A DNA stretch of 64,000 bases from Flavobacterium sp. ZT3R18 (GCF_007097385.1 NZ_VJZS01000020.1:24756-88755); one strand, 5' to 3'; shown: positions 55,201 through 64,000, counted from the first letter of the stretch. Notes: generated from the letters alone by a model not told the origin. Numbers and translations: made by a program.

Positions 55201-57829
55201 AGCCAATGAAATGAAGCGATTGGGAATCATACACAAACCAGCAATACTCGCGCTTCATGCCAACGTTGACCAAATTGCAACGACCTATCGCAAGGCCTAT
55301 CCCAATGCCCGAATTTTGGCTCCTGGAGAAAATGATTTTACGCCAGCCAAAAGAGTAAGGCTGTTCCATGAAATAAAAAATAATAATTGGGATTGCATCA
55401 TTCTGACACACGATCAGTTCGGGAAAATTCCACAATCTCCGGAAATCCAGAAAGAGATATTGCAAAATGAACTCGATAATGTAGAAAGAGATCTTGAAAC
55501 GGTAAAAGATTTAGGTGGGGACATATCAAAAAAAATACTCAAAGGACTTGAGATACGTAAAAACAATTTGGATGGAAAACTTAAAGGTTTATTAAAGGAT
55601 ATTGAGGAAAAGAAAGACAGCGGAATCAACTTTAAAGAAATGGGAATTGACCATTTGTTCGTGGATGAATCGCATAAATTCAAGAACCTGACTTTCACTA
55701 CCCGTCATGACCGTGTTGCAGGAATTGGAAATATGCAAGGAAGCCAAAAAGCGCTTAATATGCTGTTTGCTGTCCGTTCACTTCAGGAAAAATTTGATTC
55801 GGATTTGTGTGTGACCTTTCTTTCTGGAACACCCATTTCAAACAGTTTAACTGAAATGTATCTGCTTTTTAAATACCTGCGTCCAAAAGAAATGGAACGC
55901 CAGCATATTGAAAATTTTGATGGATGGGCATCTGTTTTTGCAAGGAAAACAACTGATTTTGAATTTTCGGTCACCAATGAAATTATTGCCAAAGAACGTT
56001 TCCGTCATTTTATTAAAGTTCCGGAATTAGCACTATTCTATAATGAGATTACAGATTATAAAACAGCAAGGCATATTGATTTGGACAAACCAGAAATAGA
56101 CGAACAGCTTGTCAATATCAGTCCAACACCAGAACAAAGTGAGTTCATTACACAGCTCATGCAGTTTGCAAAGACGGGCGATGCGACACTTATTGGAAGG
56201 GCACCCCTTACTAGAGAGGAAGATAGAGGAAGGATGCTAATCGCCACCAATTATGCTAAAAAGATGGCTGCCGATATGCGCCTGATAGACGAAGGATACG
56301 GCGATCATCCCAATAATAAAGTGAATACCTGCGCTCGAAATGTGGCTGAAATTTATAATGCTTCAACCCAACATAAAGGAACTCAGATTGTCTTTTCGGA
56401 TATCGGAACACCCAAGCCAGATGCTTTCAATATGTACGATGCCCTTAAAGAAAAACTGGTGACGGACTTTAATATACCTGCCCATGAGATTACCTACATC
56501 CACGATTGGACGGATAAAAAGAAAGTGCAACTGTTTTCCAAAATGAATACAGGCGAAATACGCATCCTTTTGGGAAGTACTGAAAAAGCGGGTACAGGAC
56601 TAAATGTACAAAAGCGTGTTGTGGCCATGCACCATTTGGATATTCCTTGGAGGCCATCGGATTTAGGTCAACGTAATGGACGTGGAGGCAGACAAGGAAA
56701 TGAAGTTGCCAAAAAATATTACGATAATAAAGTGAAGAATTTTATCTATGCTACGGAGCAGTCACTAGATAATTACAAATTCAATCTATTGAAAAATAAA
56801 CAGACTTTCATCAGCCAGATGAAAAACTGTGAACTCAATGTCAGGTCTATTGATGAGGGTTCTATGGATGAGAAAAGCGGAATGAACTTTTCGGAATATA
56901 TCGCAGTATTATCGGGTGATACTTCCTTACTGGAAAAATCAAAATTGGAAAAGAAAGTAGCCGTGATGGAAAGCCTTAAAAAAGCACATTACAAGGAAAT
57001 TTCAAGAACGAAGCATCAGGTTGAATATCTAATAGAGGAAAAAACGGTTACTACCAAAACATTGGATAAGCTCACTGTGGATGAAGGCTTTTACAAAAAG
57101 AGCCTGAAGTATGAAAGTGACGGAACAAAAGCAAATCCAATACAATTGTATGACTTTAAAGTACAAGATTCCGAAAGTATCGGTAAGCAGATTATCAATC
57201 TCTATAAAAATTGGAAACCTCCCGATGGAGAAAGCGAAGCGAAACAAATTGGTAAGCTCTATGATTTTGGACTGTATATAAAAAGGGAACGAGAAGCCTA
57301 TCAGAATGATGGGCTGTACCAATACCGCTATTCTAACAGCTTTTATGCACAGCGTTTGGAGGAAGGCATTAAATATACTCTCAATGGAGGAACGCCTAAT
57401 GTAGACAATCCAAAATTGGCAGCCCGTCATTTCTTGAGTGCCATTGACAGAGTAGAGCATCTCAGGGAAAAGTACCAAAAGTCCTTGAATGATATTGAAG
57501 CACAGTTACCAGAATTACAGCAATTAACTGCAAAACCCTTTAGCAAGGAGCATGAATTGCAACAGATGAAAAGTGAACTATCTAGCCTCGAAAGGGAAAT
57601 AGCATTGAAAATTCAGGAGAATCAATTAAAGCAAGATAATCCACAAGATGCCAGTATCAATGGAGAAACCGCAGAATCTAATGAGACGCTGGTAATTCAA
57701 TTGACAGTAAAGAACAGCAATGAGCATATGGAAAAATCAAACAGTTTTTCAACTTCCGAAAGTAATAGTGACAAATGGCAACAACGATCCTATGCAGGGA
57801 TGAGAAAAAATAGCAGAATGAAATTTTAA
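52247..57829 (+). CDS. Giant N6-methylase-helicase of the ICE
   Basis: 1860 residues. The N-terminal methylase-like domain (30-300) has FYTPEIV near 108, motif I EPSAGSGIF near 129 and motif IV SNIPFG near 199. A long middle part follows. The SNF2/DEAD-type helicase has Walker A VGLGKTLTM near 973, a DEAH-like VDESHKF near 1139, GTPISNS near 1195 and motif VI QRNGRGGRQGN near 1476. A Lys/Glu-rich coiled-coil end (about 1560-1840) completes it. DarB-like proteins of this build protect incoming DNA or aid its handling. It lies between traE and traF, an insertion into the canonical order. Confidence 0.9.
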   Translation: MAYNLSQKLSANIKAITIAMQWQQGDVLAEEAIASLKAYAGFGGIKAVLYPNGTAEDWIKSGATNEDLRLYPEMTRLHELLQEHYSQKQYNEVVSSLRNSVLTAFYTPEIVPRTLYNTLKEQGIAPKRLYEPSAGSGIFITEAEEVFKNMEQITAVEKDRLSGLVLSVLNSTLTVNSTTHIAGLEETPTNDNNSYDLVVSNIPFGNFSVYDEAYPDKAISGKIHNYFFAKGLDKLADGGLMAYITTDGFLNSPSNESAREYLFQKADFVSLAVMPDNLMKETGNTEAPNHLLIVQKNTDKKMFSDDENNLLQTVGMENEFGKYSINEYLYHHPEVIIGDEVQAGKNQYGQAHQRVWQSGDINSIEKRLAQTITEGLKENFSKERFDQAQKAGIVQQPEVLGQKFTYLLMPESKASGISVQLGLFDTVPAENINRAMDYINPLDETIVDKKTARILSTIRTTDNPSHENVMLITAKQIKTNRYLYKLYSNVKEIDGFSSNWMNGGLLPHELLALSNTLQQYDHGYIYEGDTTLESAFNLERQLYEEVTAFKSFYKDGTLVRLGGAIGTINDINNDHKQAFFQPLPLQGNLKFYDSYIVIRDNYLELFEKEQSDETASNQVRKNLDLQYTKFVSQYGILNSAENRRLIMQDSAFGFTVLSSLERKEGERYVKSDILSQSIVKQQERYFTDDPIEALARSLNEKGNVDLGFITAATGLEEYEAIESLNHHIYLNPMRQDWETSDLYLSGNVVEKLQQAKQAVQQYPENTHYYKGMMALEKVQPERIPFELLDFNLGERWIPMNYYADFAKQLFEQATEINYFPSLDTFKVSTGHNTKIDREFAVTTKSGRTTYGYTILEHALENTTPFFTYEVNGPSDKPIRLPDNEAIQLAHQKIENIRTGFIEWLQELQESDKKELENLYNETFNCYVLREYDGSHLSFPGLDKKALEIEDLYSSQKNAAWRIIQNRGALIDHEVGLGKTLTMIVAANEMKRLGIIHKPAILALHANVDQIATTYRKAYPNARILAPGENDFTPAKRVRLFHEIKNNNWDCIILTHDQFGKIPQSPEIQKEILQNELDNVERDLETVKDLGGDISKKILKGLEIRKNNLDGKLKGLLKDIEEKKDSGINFKEMGIDHLFVDESHKFKNLTFTTRHDRVAGIGNMQGSQKALNMLFAVRSLQEKFDSDLCVTFLSGTPISNSLTEMYLLFKYLRPKEMERQHIENFDGWASVFARKTTDFEFSVTNEIIAKERFRHFIKVPELALFYNEITDYKTARHIDLDKPEIDEQLVNISPTPEQSEFITQLMQFAKTGDATLIGRAPLTREEDRGRMLIATNYAKKMAADMRLIDEGYGDHPNNKVNTCARNVAEIYNASTQHKGTQIVFSDIGTPKPDAFNMYDALKEKLVTDFNIPAHEITYIHDWTDKKKVQLFSKMNTGEIRILLGSTEKAGTGLNVQKRVVAMHHLDIPWRPSDLGQRNGRGGRQGNEVAKKYYDNKVKNFIYATEQSLDNYKFNLLKNKQTFISQMKNCELNVRSIDEGSMDEKSGMNFSEYIAVLSGDTSLLEKSKLEKKVAVMESLKKAHYKEISRTKHQVEYLIEEKTVTTKTLDKLTVDEGFYKKSLKYESDGTKANPIQLYDFKVQDSESIGKQIINLYKNWKPPDGESEAKQIGKLYDFGLYIKREREAYQNDGLYQYRYSNSFYAQRLEEGIKYTLNGGTPNVDNPKLAARHFLSAIDRVEHLREKYQKSLNDIEAQLPELQQLTAKPFSKEHELQQMKSELSSLEREIALKIQENQLKQDNPQDASINGETAESNETLVIQLTVKNSNEHMEKSNSFSTSESNSDKWQQRSYAGMRKNSRMKF

Positions 57830-57838
57830 AATAGCAAT

Positions 57839-58156
57839 ATGGTAAATAGTGTATATCAAATCAATAAAGGAATCAACCAAAGTATTGAATTCAAGGGGTT
57901 GAAGGCACAGTATATATGGTATTTGGGCGGTGGTGTTGTAGTTCTTATGATTCTGTTTGCCGTAATGTACATAGTAGGCTTGCCGTCATTTGTTTGCGTA
58001 GGGATTATTGGGATCGCAGGAACGCTATTGGTTTTGTATATATACCGAATGAGCCATAAATATGGTGAACATGGGATGATGAAAGCTTTGGCTAAAAGAC
58101 AGGTTCCAAAAGGAATCAGAGTCCAAAGCAGGAAAATTTTCAAAATGGAAAAATAG
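57839..58156 (+). CDS. traF: TraF (DUF4133), ICE transfer protein
   Basis: 105 residues. Start SVYQINKGINQSIEFKGLKA is the family signature, followed by two membrane helices (about 28-48 and 50-72) and a basic tail (KRQVPKGIRVQSRKIFKME). It is the VirB3-like partner of TraG. It lies 9 bp after the helicase gene and 36 bp before traG. Confidence 0.88.
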   Translation: MVNSVYQINKGINQSIEFKGLKAQYIWYLGGGVVVLMILFAVMYIVGLPSFVCVGIIGIAGTLLVLYIYRMSHKYGEHGMMKALAKRQVPKGIRVQSRKIFKMEK

Positions 58157-58192
58157 TATTTGGTTAAAATTAGTAACAGGTAAACAAAGAGG

Positions 58193-60676
58193 ATGATGGA
58201 AAAGAGGATAGATGATATTTTACCGATTATGGATGTGGAGCATGATTGTATCCTCTCCAAACAAGGAGATGTGACTGTGGTATTCAAGGCAGAACTTCCT
58301 GAGATATTTACCTTGTCAGATCAGGAATACGAAGGGTTCCATCAGGCGTGGCTTAAAGCTATAAAGTTACTCCCAAAGTTCAGTGTATTCCATAAACAGG
58401 ACTGGTTTATCGATAGTAAGTTTCAAGCGGATTTTATAAGTGAAGATACCAGTTTCCTTACCCGCAGTAGTGAACGTTTTTTTAACGAGCGTCCCTATTT
58501 GGATCATTCATGCTACATTTTCCTAACCAAGAAACCGCAAGGGAGAAAAACATCCAGTTCCTTATTCTCTAATTTACTCCGAACTTCCATAGTTCCTGAA
58601 GAAACATTAAAGGCGCAACTCCGTCAGGAATTTATTGACAGCACAGGACAATTTGCACGAATATTGGAAGACAGTGGTTTTGTCAAACTGACACGCCTTG
58701 GCAATAATGAACTTCGAAGTCACAGCAGAAAGATTGGGATTATAGAGAGGTACTGCTTTTTGTCTGAAAAAGAAAATTCGTTTGTTTTTAAGGACATCGC
58801 TTTCAACGATGGACTACAGGTTGGCGACAAGCATTGTCAAATTTATACATTGGGTGATGCGGCTGACTTGCCTGCATTATGCGGGTCTAGAATTAACTAT
58901 GACAGGTATTCCACGGATAAGACCAAGTTCAGCATTGGTTTTGCCTCGACCTTGGGTCAATTGCTTTCCTGTAACCACATTTACAACCAGTATATTTTCA
59001 TAGAGGATTTCCAGAAAACATTGCAGAAACTGGAAAGTAAAAGATTGCGGTTACAGTCCTTGTCGGCTTACAGCAGAGAGAATCTCATTGCGCGTGATGC
59101 CACGAATGATTTTCTCAATGAGGCTATCAGCCAGCAACGATTGCCAGTCAAAGCCCATTTTAATGTATTGGTGTGGACTGACGATAAAGAGGAACTGAAA
59201 GACCTGAAGAACAAAGTTTCTTCCGCACTGGCGCAGATGGATGCGGCAGCGAAGCAGGAAACCGTGGGTGCTGCACAGATTTTTTGGGCGGGCATTCCCG
59301 GAAACTCGGCAGACTTTCCTATGAACGACACCTTTGACACGTTCGCAGAACAAGCTACTTGTTTTCTGAATTTAGAAACAGGCTATCGCTCTTCAATTAG
59401 TCCAATTGGCATTAGATTGGGAGACCGTTTGACAGGAAAACCAGTTCATGTTGACATTAGTGACGAACCTATTAAAATGGGGATTTGTACGAACCGAAAC
59501 AAATTTATACTAGGTCCTTCGGGTAGCGGGAAATCCTTTTTTACCAATCACATGGTTAGAAGTTACTACGAGCAGGGAACCCATATTGTACTTGTTGATG
59601 TTGGACACAGCTACAAAGGATTGTGCGATATGGTGGGTGGCTATTATTTTACCTATGATGAAAAGAACCCCATACGATTCAATCCGTTTTATATCAGCGA
59701 AGGGGATAATTTGGATACAGAGAAAAAAGAAAGTATCAAAACATTGCTCTTGGCTTTATGGAAAAAGGACAATGAAACATTCAATAGGAGTGAATATGTG
59801 GCACTGTCCAACGCGTTGCAACTCTACTATGAAAGACTAGATGCCAATCCCGATTTGTTTCCTTGCTTCAATACTTTTTACGATTTCCTGAAAGGCGATT
59901 TTGTAAAAATATTGGAAGGAGATAAGGTTAAGGAAAAGGATTTTGACGTGAACAATTTTCTTTACGTATTGCGTCCATATTATCAGGGAGGCGAATTTGA
60001 TTACCTCTTGAATGCTACCGAAAATCTAGAACTATTAAAAGAACGCTTTATTGTTTTTGAGTTGGATAATATCAAGGATCATCCAATTCTCTTTCCTGTT
60101 GTGACCATTATTATCATGGAAGTATTCATCAGTAAGATGCGAAAACTCAAAGGCGTCCGAAAAATGATTTTGATTGAAGAAGCTTGGAAAGCTATTGCTA
60201 AGGAGGGTATGGCGGAGTATATAAAGTATTTATTTAAGACTGTTAGAAAGTTTTTTGGCGAAGCAATAGTGGTTACACAAGAAGTGGAAGATATTATTTC
60301 TTCCCCAGTAGTAAAGCAGGCTATTATTAATAACAGTGATTGCAAGATATTACTGGATCAAAGTAAGTATCAGAATAAATTCGAACAAATACAAGAACTG
60401 CTGGGACTTACAGAAAAAGAAAAAGCACTAGTGCTTTCGGTAAATAAGTCCAATGACCCTGATAAAAAATACAAGGAAGTATTTATCTCTCTTGGGGGAA
60501 TGCTTTCTAAAGTGTACCGCACCGAAGTATCCCTTGAAGAATACCTCGCTTACACTACCGAAGAAACTGAAAAGGTTAAAGTGCAAGCCTACGCTAAGAA
60601 ATTCGATGGAGACATTAGAAAGGGCATTGCTGCACTGGCAATGGACTTGCGGAGCAAGCATGAGGACAAAAAATAA
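58193..60676 (+). CDS. traG: TraG, VirB4-like conjugation ATPase
   Basis: 827 residues. N-terminal domain with FHKQDWF near 64 and, at about 375-430, SSISPIGIRLGDRLTGKPVH. Walker A is LGPSGSGKSFFTNH near 443, Walker B in ILIEEAWKAIAKEG near 660, followed by the VTQEVEDIISSPVVKQAIIN arginine/glutamine region near 690. It powers pilus/mating-channel assembly at the inner membrane. Intact. Between it and traI lies a 19-codon ORF (60724-60783) rich in Lys and Arg, which may be accidental. Confidence 0.94.
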   Translation: MMEKRIDDILPIMDVEHDCILSKQGDVTVVFKAELPEIFTLSDQEYEGFHQAWLKAIKLLPKFSVFHKQDWFIDSKFQADFISEDTSFLTRSSERFFNERPYLDHSCYIFLTKKPQGRKTSSSLFSNLLRTSIVPEETLKAQLRQEFIDSTGQFARILEDSGFVKLTRLGNNELRSHSRKIGIIERYCFLSEKENSFVFKDIAFNDGLQVGDKHCQIYTLGDAADLPALCGSRINYDRYSTDKTKFSIGFASTLGQLLSCNHIYNQYIFIEDFQKTLQKLESKRLRLQSLSAYSRENLIARDATNDFLNEAISQQRLPVKAHFNVLVWTDDKEELKDLKNKVSSALAQMDAAAKQETVGAAQIFWAGIPGNSADFPMNDTFDTFAEQATCFLNLETGYRSSISPIGIRLGDRLTGKPVHVDISDEPIKMGICTNRNKFILGPSGSGKSFFTNHMVRSYYEQGTHIVLVDVGHSYKGLCDMVGGYYFTYDEKNPIRFNPFYISEGDNLDTEKKESIKTLLLALWKKDNETFNRSEYVALSNALQLYYERLDANPDLFPCFNTFYDFLKGDFVKILEGDKVKEKDFDVNNFLYVLRPYYQGGEFDYLLNATENLELLKERFIVFELDNIKDHPILFPVVTIIIMEVFISKMRKLKGVRKMILIEEAWKAIAKEGMAEYIKYLFKTVRKFFGEAIVVTQEVEDIISSPVVKQAIINNSDCKILLDQSKYQNKFEQIQELLGLTEKEKALVLSVNKSNDPDKKYKEVFISLGGMLSKVYRTEVSLEEYLAYTTEETEKVKVQAYAKKFDGDIRKGIAALAMDLRSKHEDKK

Positions 60677-60817
60677 ATAGATGCTCTCGAATATATGAGA
60701 AATGGAAACTAAATTTTAAGATTATGAAATCGTCATTAACAAGCCGTTTGCGCAAGCAAACACCAATAAATAAAAGACGATAACATATATGACCAATAAC
60801 AAATAAATTTTACATAT

Positions 60818-61516
60818 ATGAAAGCAAAGAAGAAAATTATGATTTGCCTGTTGTGTCTGTTGTTAGTGAACACTCCGGCAAGACCAGCAGAAACCGTTGC
60901 TGTTATTCCAATCGTACTGATTAAGGAAGCAATAAAAGCAGTGATTAAGGCTATTGACCTTAGAATACAAAAACTGCAAAACAAAACAATCTGGTTACAG
61001 AATGCGCAGAAGAAATTAGAAAACACCCTGTCAAAACTAAAACTTAAGGAGATTTCTGATTGGACACAGAAGCAAAAAGACCTGTATAAGAATTACTATG
61101 ATGAGCTGATGAAAGTTAAATCTATCATTACCTATTACCAGCGTATCAAGGACATTACACAGAAGCAAGTACGGCTTGTGGATGAGTACGAAAGAGCTTG
61201 GAGTCTTTTCCAGAAAGACGACCATTTTAACGCTGACGAATTGGTCTATATGCAAAAAGTATACTCTGGAATATTGAATGAAAGCATGAAAAATATCGAC
61301 CAGATCTTTTTAATCCTTGATTCATTTACCACACAAATGAGCGATGCAAAAAGGCTTGAAATCATCAATGCAGCGGCGGATCAGATCGATACGAATTATG
61401 ATGACCTCCTGCAATTCAACAAACAGAACATTATGCTGATCTTGCAAAGAGCCAAAACACAGCATGATGTAAATGCTGTTAAGAAATTTTATGGGATTTC
61501 ATTATTAAAACCCTAA
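60818..61516 (+). CDS. traI: TraI (DUF4141-like), ICE transfer protein
   Basis: 232 residues. A signal peptide (IMICLLCLLLVNTPARPAET) is followed by long helices: AIKAVIKAIDLRIQKLQNKT near 45, then a coiled-coil-like body. TraI is a periplasmic helical part of the transfer machine, comparable to VirB5. It ends two bases before the next gene. Two further genes downstream resemble its C-terminal half. Confidence 0.85.
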   Translation: MKAKKKIMICLLCLLLVNTPARPAETVAVIPIVLIKEAIKAVIKAIDLRIQKLQNKTIWLQNAQKKLENTLSKLKLKEISDWTQKQKDLYKNYYDELMKVKSIITYYQRIKDITQKQVRLVDEYERAWSLFQKDDHFNADELVYMQKVYSGILNESMKNIDQIFLILDSFTTQMSDAKRLEIINAAADQIDTNYDDLLQFNKQNIMLILQRAKTQHDVNAVKKFYGISLLKP

Positions 61517-61517
61517 A

Positions 61518-62150
61518 GTGATGAAAAAAATAGTTCTATTCCTGCTCCTTGCAGGATTCTTAAATGGAAACATTTACGCGCAGGCAAAACAAGCACAAGT
61601 ACTGCTGAAACAAATTGCAGCTCTTCAAATGTATATTGGATATGCCCAAAAGGGATATTCTATCGCCAAGAAAGGACTCAATACCGTCGGTGATTTTAAG
61701 AGAGGAGAATTGAATCTTCACACTGATTATTTCAATTCGCTCAAGACGGTTAACCCGAAAATAAAAAAGTATGTAAAGGTTGCTGAAATTGTATCCCTTC
61801 AGGTAAAGATCATGAAAAGTTACGGTAGTTTTTACCGGCAAGTCCAACAGGACGATTTATTCCACGGGAATGAAGTGGATTATATCAAAAGGGTATTTGA
61901 ACGCCTAATTGAAAATTGCAATGACAATTTAGAGGAACTCATTACAGTAATAACAGACAATCAGCTTGAAATGAAAGATGATGAGCGGATGAGTCGGATA
62001 GATGTGCTGTATAAAAATATGTTGGATAATCACACTTTTTGCGAAAGCTTCTCGAATCAAACCCGATTGCTGTCTTTGTCAAGAGCGAAAGATAGAAACG
62101 ATGTGAAAACCAGCCGTGTCTTGCACGGTTTTAACAACGATTTGCCATGA
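61518..62150 (+). CDS. TraI-like/TerB-labelled periplasmic protein, copy 1
   Basis: 210 residues. Signal peptide ending NIYAQ (22), then helices with YIGYAQKGYSIAKKGLNTVG near 38 and the conserved end MKDDERMSRIDVLYKNMLDN near 155. Relatives are often labelled 'TerB family tellurite resistance', but the context is conjugation. The next gene overlaps its stop by 4 bp and encodes a paralogue with about the same pattern, which shows a tandem duplication. Confidence 0.8.
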   Translation: MMKKIVLFLLLAGFLNGNIYAQAKQAQVLLKQIAALQMYIGYAQKGYSIAKKGLNTVGDFKRGELNLHTDYFNSLKTVNPKIKKYVKVAEIVSLQVKIMKSYGSFYRQVQQDDLFHGNEVDYIKRVFERLIENCNDNLEELITVITDNQLEMKDDERMSRIDVLYKNMLDNHTFCESFSNQTRLLSLSRAKDRNDVKTSRVLHGFNNDLP

Positions 62151-62782
62151 AAAAAATAGTAATTATTGGAATTGTGTTTGTGGGTTTATTGTTACCGTCG
62201 AAGGTAACAGCTCAAGCACAGGAAATGCAACAATTGATTTTGAACATAGAAAAGCTTGCCCAGTTCAGACAAATCCTGAAGGATATGAAAAAAGGCTATG
62301 AGATTCTTAATGGTGGCTATAATACGGTGAAAAAGCTATCGAAAGGAAATTTTGACATTCATAAAACTTTCCTCGATGCAATGATGCAGGTAAGTCCAAC
62401 AGTTCGAAAGTACAAACGTGTTGGGGATATTGTTAACTATCAAGTGCTTTTGGTAAAGGAATATAAGGCCGCTTTTATTCGTTTTCGAAACAGTGGGAAT
62501 TTCAATCCCGATGAAATAGCCTATCTAGAAAGGGTGTACGATAATTTGTTTCAACAAAGCCTTAGAAATCTTGATGAATTAACTACCGTCATTACTGCCA
62601 ATAAACTCAGGATGTCCGATGATGAACGACTCGCATCCATTGACAAAATCTATGCTGATATGCAAGATAAGCTTTTGTTTTTGAGAAACTTCAACAACAA
62701 CACTTCAATACTGGTGATACAGCGCGCAAAAGAGCGTAATGATGTGAATGTCATGCGTAGCATTTACAAGATAAACAACTAA
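62147..62782 (+). CDS. TraI-like/TerB-labelled periplasmic protein, copy 2
   Basis: 211 residues. Signal peptide ending KVTAQ (23), then LAQFRQILKDMKKGYEILNG near 38 and MSDDERLASIDKIYADMQDK near 155, parallel to copy 1 along the whole length. It ends LVIQRAKERNDVNVMRSIYK, close to the copy 1 end SRAKDRNDVKTSRVLHG. The ATGA overlap with copy 1 keeps the two in equal amounts, so a hetero-oligomer is plausible. Both are intact. Confidence 0.8.
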   Translation: MKKIVIIGIVFVGLLLPSKVTAQAQEMQQLILNIEKLAQFRQILKDMKKGYEILNGGYNTVKKLSKGNFDIHKTFLDAMMQVSPTVRKYKRVGDIVNYQVLLVKEYKAAFIRFRNSGNFNPDEIAYLERVYDNLFQQSLRNLDELTTVITANKLRMSDDERLASIDKIYADMQDKLLFLRNFNNNTSILVIQRAKERNDVNVMRSIYKINN

Positions 62783-62794
62783 ATACTCACTAAG

Positions 62795-63991
62795 ATGGCA
62801 AAGTTAAATAAGGGGGCATTATTTGCCGCCGTAGGAATGGTGTTGCCCTTCACAATCAGGGCACAAGCAGTAGCAGGCAACATGAACAGCCTGCATAGCG
62901 TACTGGAACAATTGTATGATGAGATGATGCCTTTATGTAGTAATCTGCTTGGAGTTGGACAGGGAATTGCGGGTTTTGCTACCATCTGGTATATTGCTTC
63001 CAGAGTTTGGAGACATATAGCCAGTGCAGAACCCATAGACTTTTATCCACTTTTCCGCCCGTTTGTGATTGGGTTTTGCATAATGATTTTCCCTTCGGTT
63101 TTGAATATGATTAATGGGGTTATGAAACCTACCGTTACGGCAACTGCCTCGATGGTTGAAGGATCGAATAACGCAATTAAAGTACTGCTTAAAGAAAAAG
63201 AAGATGCGCTCAAGGATACCGATCCTTGGAAAATGTATGTTGGCACAGACGGAAGCGGTGACCGCGATAAATGGTACAAATACACGCATGCTAATGCAGA
63301 TCCCAGTGCCGAAGGAGCATTTGAAGGAATTGGAAATGACATCAAATTTGCGATGTCCAAGGCATCGTACAATTTTCGAAATTCAGTTAAGGAATGGATG
63401 AGTGAAGTATTAAGGGTACTTTTTGAAGCAGCTTCACTTTGTATTGATACACTGCGGACTTTTCAGCTTGTGGTACTTTCTGTTTTAGGACCACTGGTTT
63501 TTGGTATTGCCGTTTTTGATGGTTTCCAACATACACTTACCGTCTGGCTGGCACGCTACATTAATATCTACTTATGGCTTCCTGTCGCCAATATCTTTGG
63601 CAGCATCATTGGAAAGATTCAGGAGAACATGCTGAAAATTGACATAGCGCAGGCTCGTCATTATGGGGGTACTTTCTTTAGCAGTACAGATATAGCGTAT
63701 CTGGTGTTTATGATTATCGGTATTGTTGGCTATTTTACTGTGCCCTCCGTCGCCAATTATATTGTTCATGCTGGTGGTGGTGGCGCATTGGGTCAAAAAG
63801 TGACCAGTATTTTCAGCAATTCCACAAACTCAGCAATCAACACCGCATCGGCGGGTGCAGGTATGGCTGTGGATGCGATGGGTAATGCTGCAGGGCGCAT
63901 GTCCCAAAGCATGTCAGGGTCTAGTAGTTCTTCTCCTTACTTTAAAGATAAAGAGAGTTACATGGGAGATAAATTAAAAGGCAATTCTTAA
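62795..63991 (+). CDS. traJ: TraJ, polytopic ICE transfer protein
   Basis: 398 residues. A signal-like start ends near IRAQAVAG. About five to six membrane helices follow (for example IWYIASRVWRHIASAEPIDF near 66, FVIGFCIMIFPSVLNMINGV near 90, AYLVFMIIGIVGYFTVPSVA near 300). The central loop is periplasmic or cytoplasmic (DPWKMYVGTDGSGDRDKW near 143). It is the VirB6-like channel protein of this ICE class. The end is Ser/Gly-rich and lies 9 bp before the window end; the operon should continue with traK. Confidence 0.9.
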   Translation: MAKLNKGALFAAVGMVLPFTIRAQAVAGNMNSLHSVLEQLYDEMMPLCSNLLGVGQGIAGFATIWYIASRVWRHIASAEPIDFYPLFRPFVIGFCIMIFPSVLNMINGVMKPTVTATASMVEGSNNAIKVLLKEKEDALKDTDPWKMYVGTDGSGDRDKWYKYTHANADPSAEGAFEGIGNDIKFAMSKASYNFRNSVKEWMSEVLRVLFEAASLCIDTLRTFQLVVLSVLGPLVFGIAVFDGFQHTLTVWLARYINIYLWLPVANIFGSIIGKIQENMLKIDIAQARHYGGTFFSSTDIAYLVFMIIGIVGYFTVPSVANYIVHAGGGGALGQKVTSIFSNSTNSAINTASAGAGMAVDAMGNAAGRMSQSMSGSSSSSPYFKDKESYMGDKLKGNS

Positions 63992-64000
63992 TCCTCAAAT

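Noticed and set aside
61518..62782. Tellurite-resistance function for the TerB-like genes
   Set aside because: They carry signal peptides and lie inside a conjugation operon; no other ter genes are present.
1..64000. CRISPR arrays, tRNA or rRNA genes, integrase
   Set aside because: No regular spaced repeats, no cloverleaf or rRNA sequence, and no tyrosine or serine recombinase motif were seen in the reading.

Overview
The window looks like chromosomal DNA of an AT-rich Bacteroidota, most likely a flavobacterium or a close relative. Supporting signs are a SusC/SusD (RagA/RagB) pair, a histone H1-like mini-gene, a DUF6520-type small exported protein, TAnnTTTG promoter elements, and mobA/B/C plus traE-F-G-I-J genes of the CTnDOT-type integrative conjugative element (ICE) family. 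No tRNA, rRNA, CRISPR array, intact insertion sequence or integrase was seen, so neither end of the ICE is placed.

Region 1 (1-19.2 kb, + strand) is a nonribosomal peptide (NRPS) cluster. It holds the end of a large NRPS (partial C-A-T-E-TE; the A-domain code reads as Asn, which the E domain would turn into D-Asn), a type II thioesterase, and a cyclic-peptide-type ABC exporter. A second NRPS follows (C-A-T-C; code reads as Gly), then a membrane-anchored S33 peptidase, an ATP-grasp-like protein, a phosphopantetheinyl transferase, and a PhyH-family dioxygenase under its own promoter. The thioesterase-exporter pair was duplicated in tandem. One copy of each gene has decayed, and IS-like debris lies between the copies.

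Region 2 (19.2-25.1 kb) holds a decayed ORF, a long inverted repeat and the mobilization module: mobC, mobB and mobA on the - strand. A cluster of dyads 5' of mobA is a good oriT candidate. A near-perfect 39-bp palindrome sits at the promoter of a small + strand gene.

Region 3 (25.3-34.5 kb) is a peptide-handling cargo block: a MauE/DoxX-propeller membrane protein and a four-cysteine DUF6520 peptide on the + strand, and RagA, RagB and an S9 peptidase on the - strand.

Region 4 (34.7-45.1 kb) is a defence-like island. It contains a possible structured RNA, an XRE regulator, an HNH protein and a GNAT protein. Next comes a tightly overlapping operon hsdM-hsdS-AAA ATPase (PtuA-like)-HNH nuclease (PtuB-like) with no HsdR, then an AbiEi/AbiEii toxin-antitoxin pair with a visible operator, two small ORFs and the histone H1-like gene. 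The hsdMS-ptuAB fusion of a type I methylase/specificity module to a Septu-like effector pair is the best candidate for an unusual system.

Region 5 (45.2-50.6 kb) carries two AraC-type regulators, lipoproteins and unknown genes. Region 6 (50.6-64 kb, + strand) is the conjugation operon: a leader with strong secondary structure, traE, a DUF1896 gene, a 1860-residue methylase-helicase, traF, traG (VirB4-like ATPase), traI, two TraI/TerB-like paralogues and traJ. It continues beyond the window.
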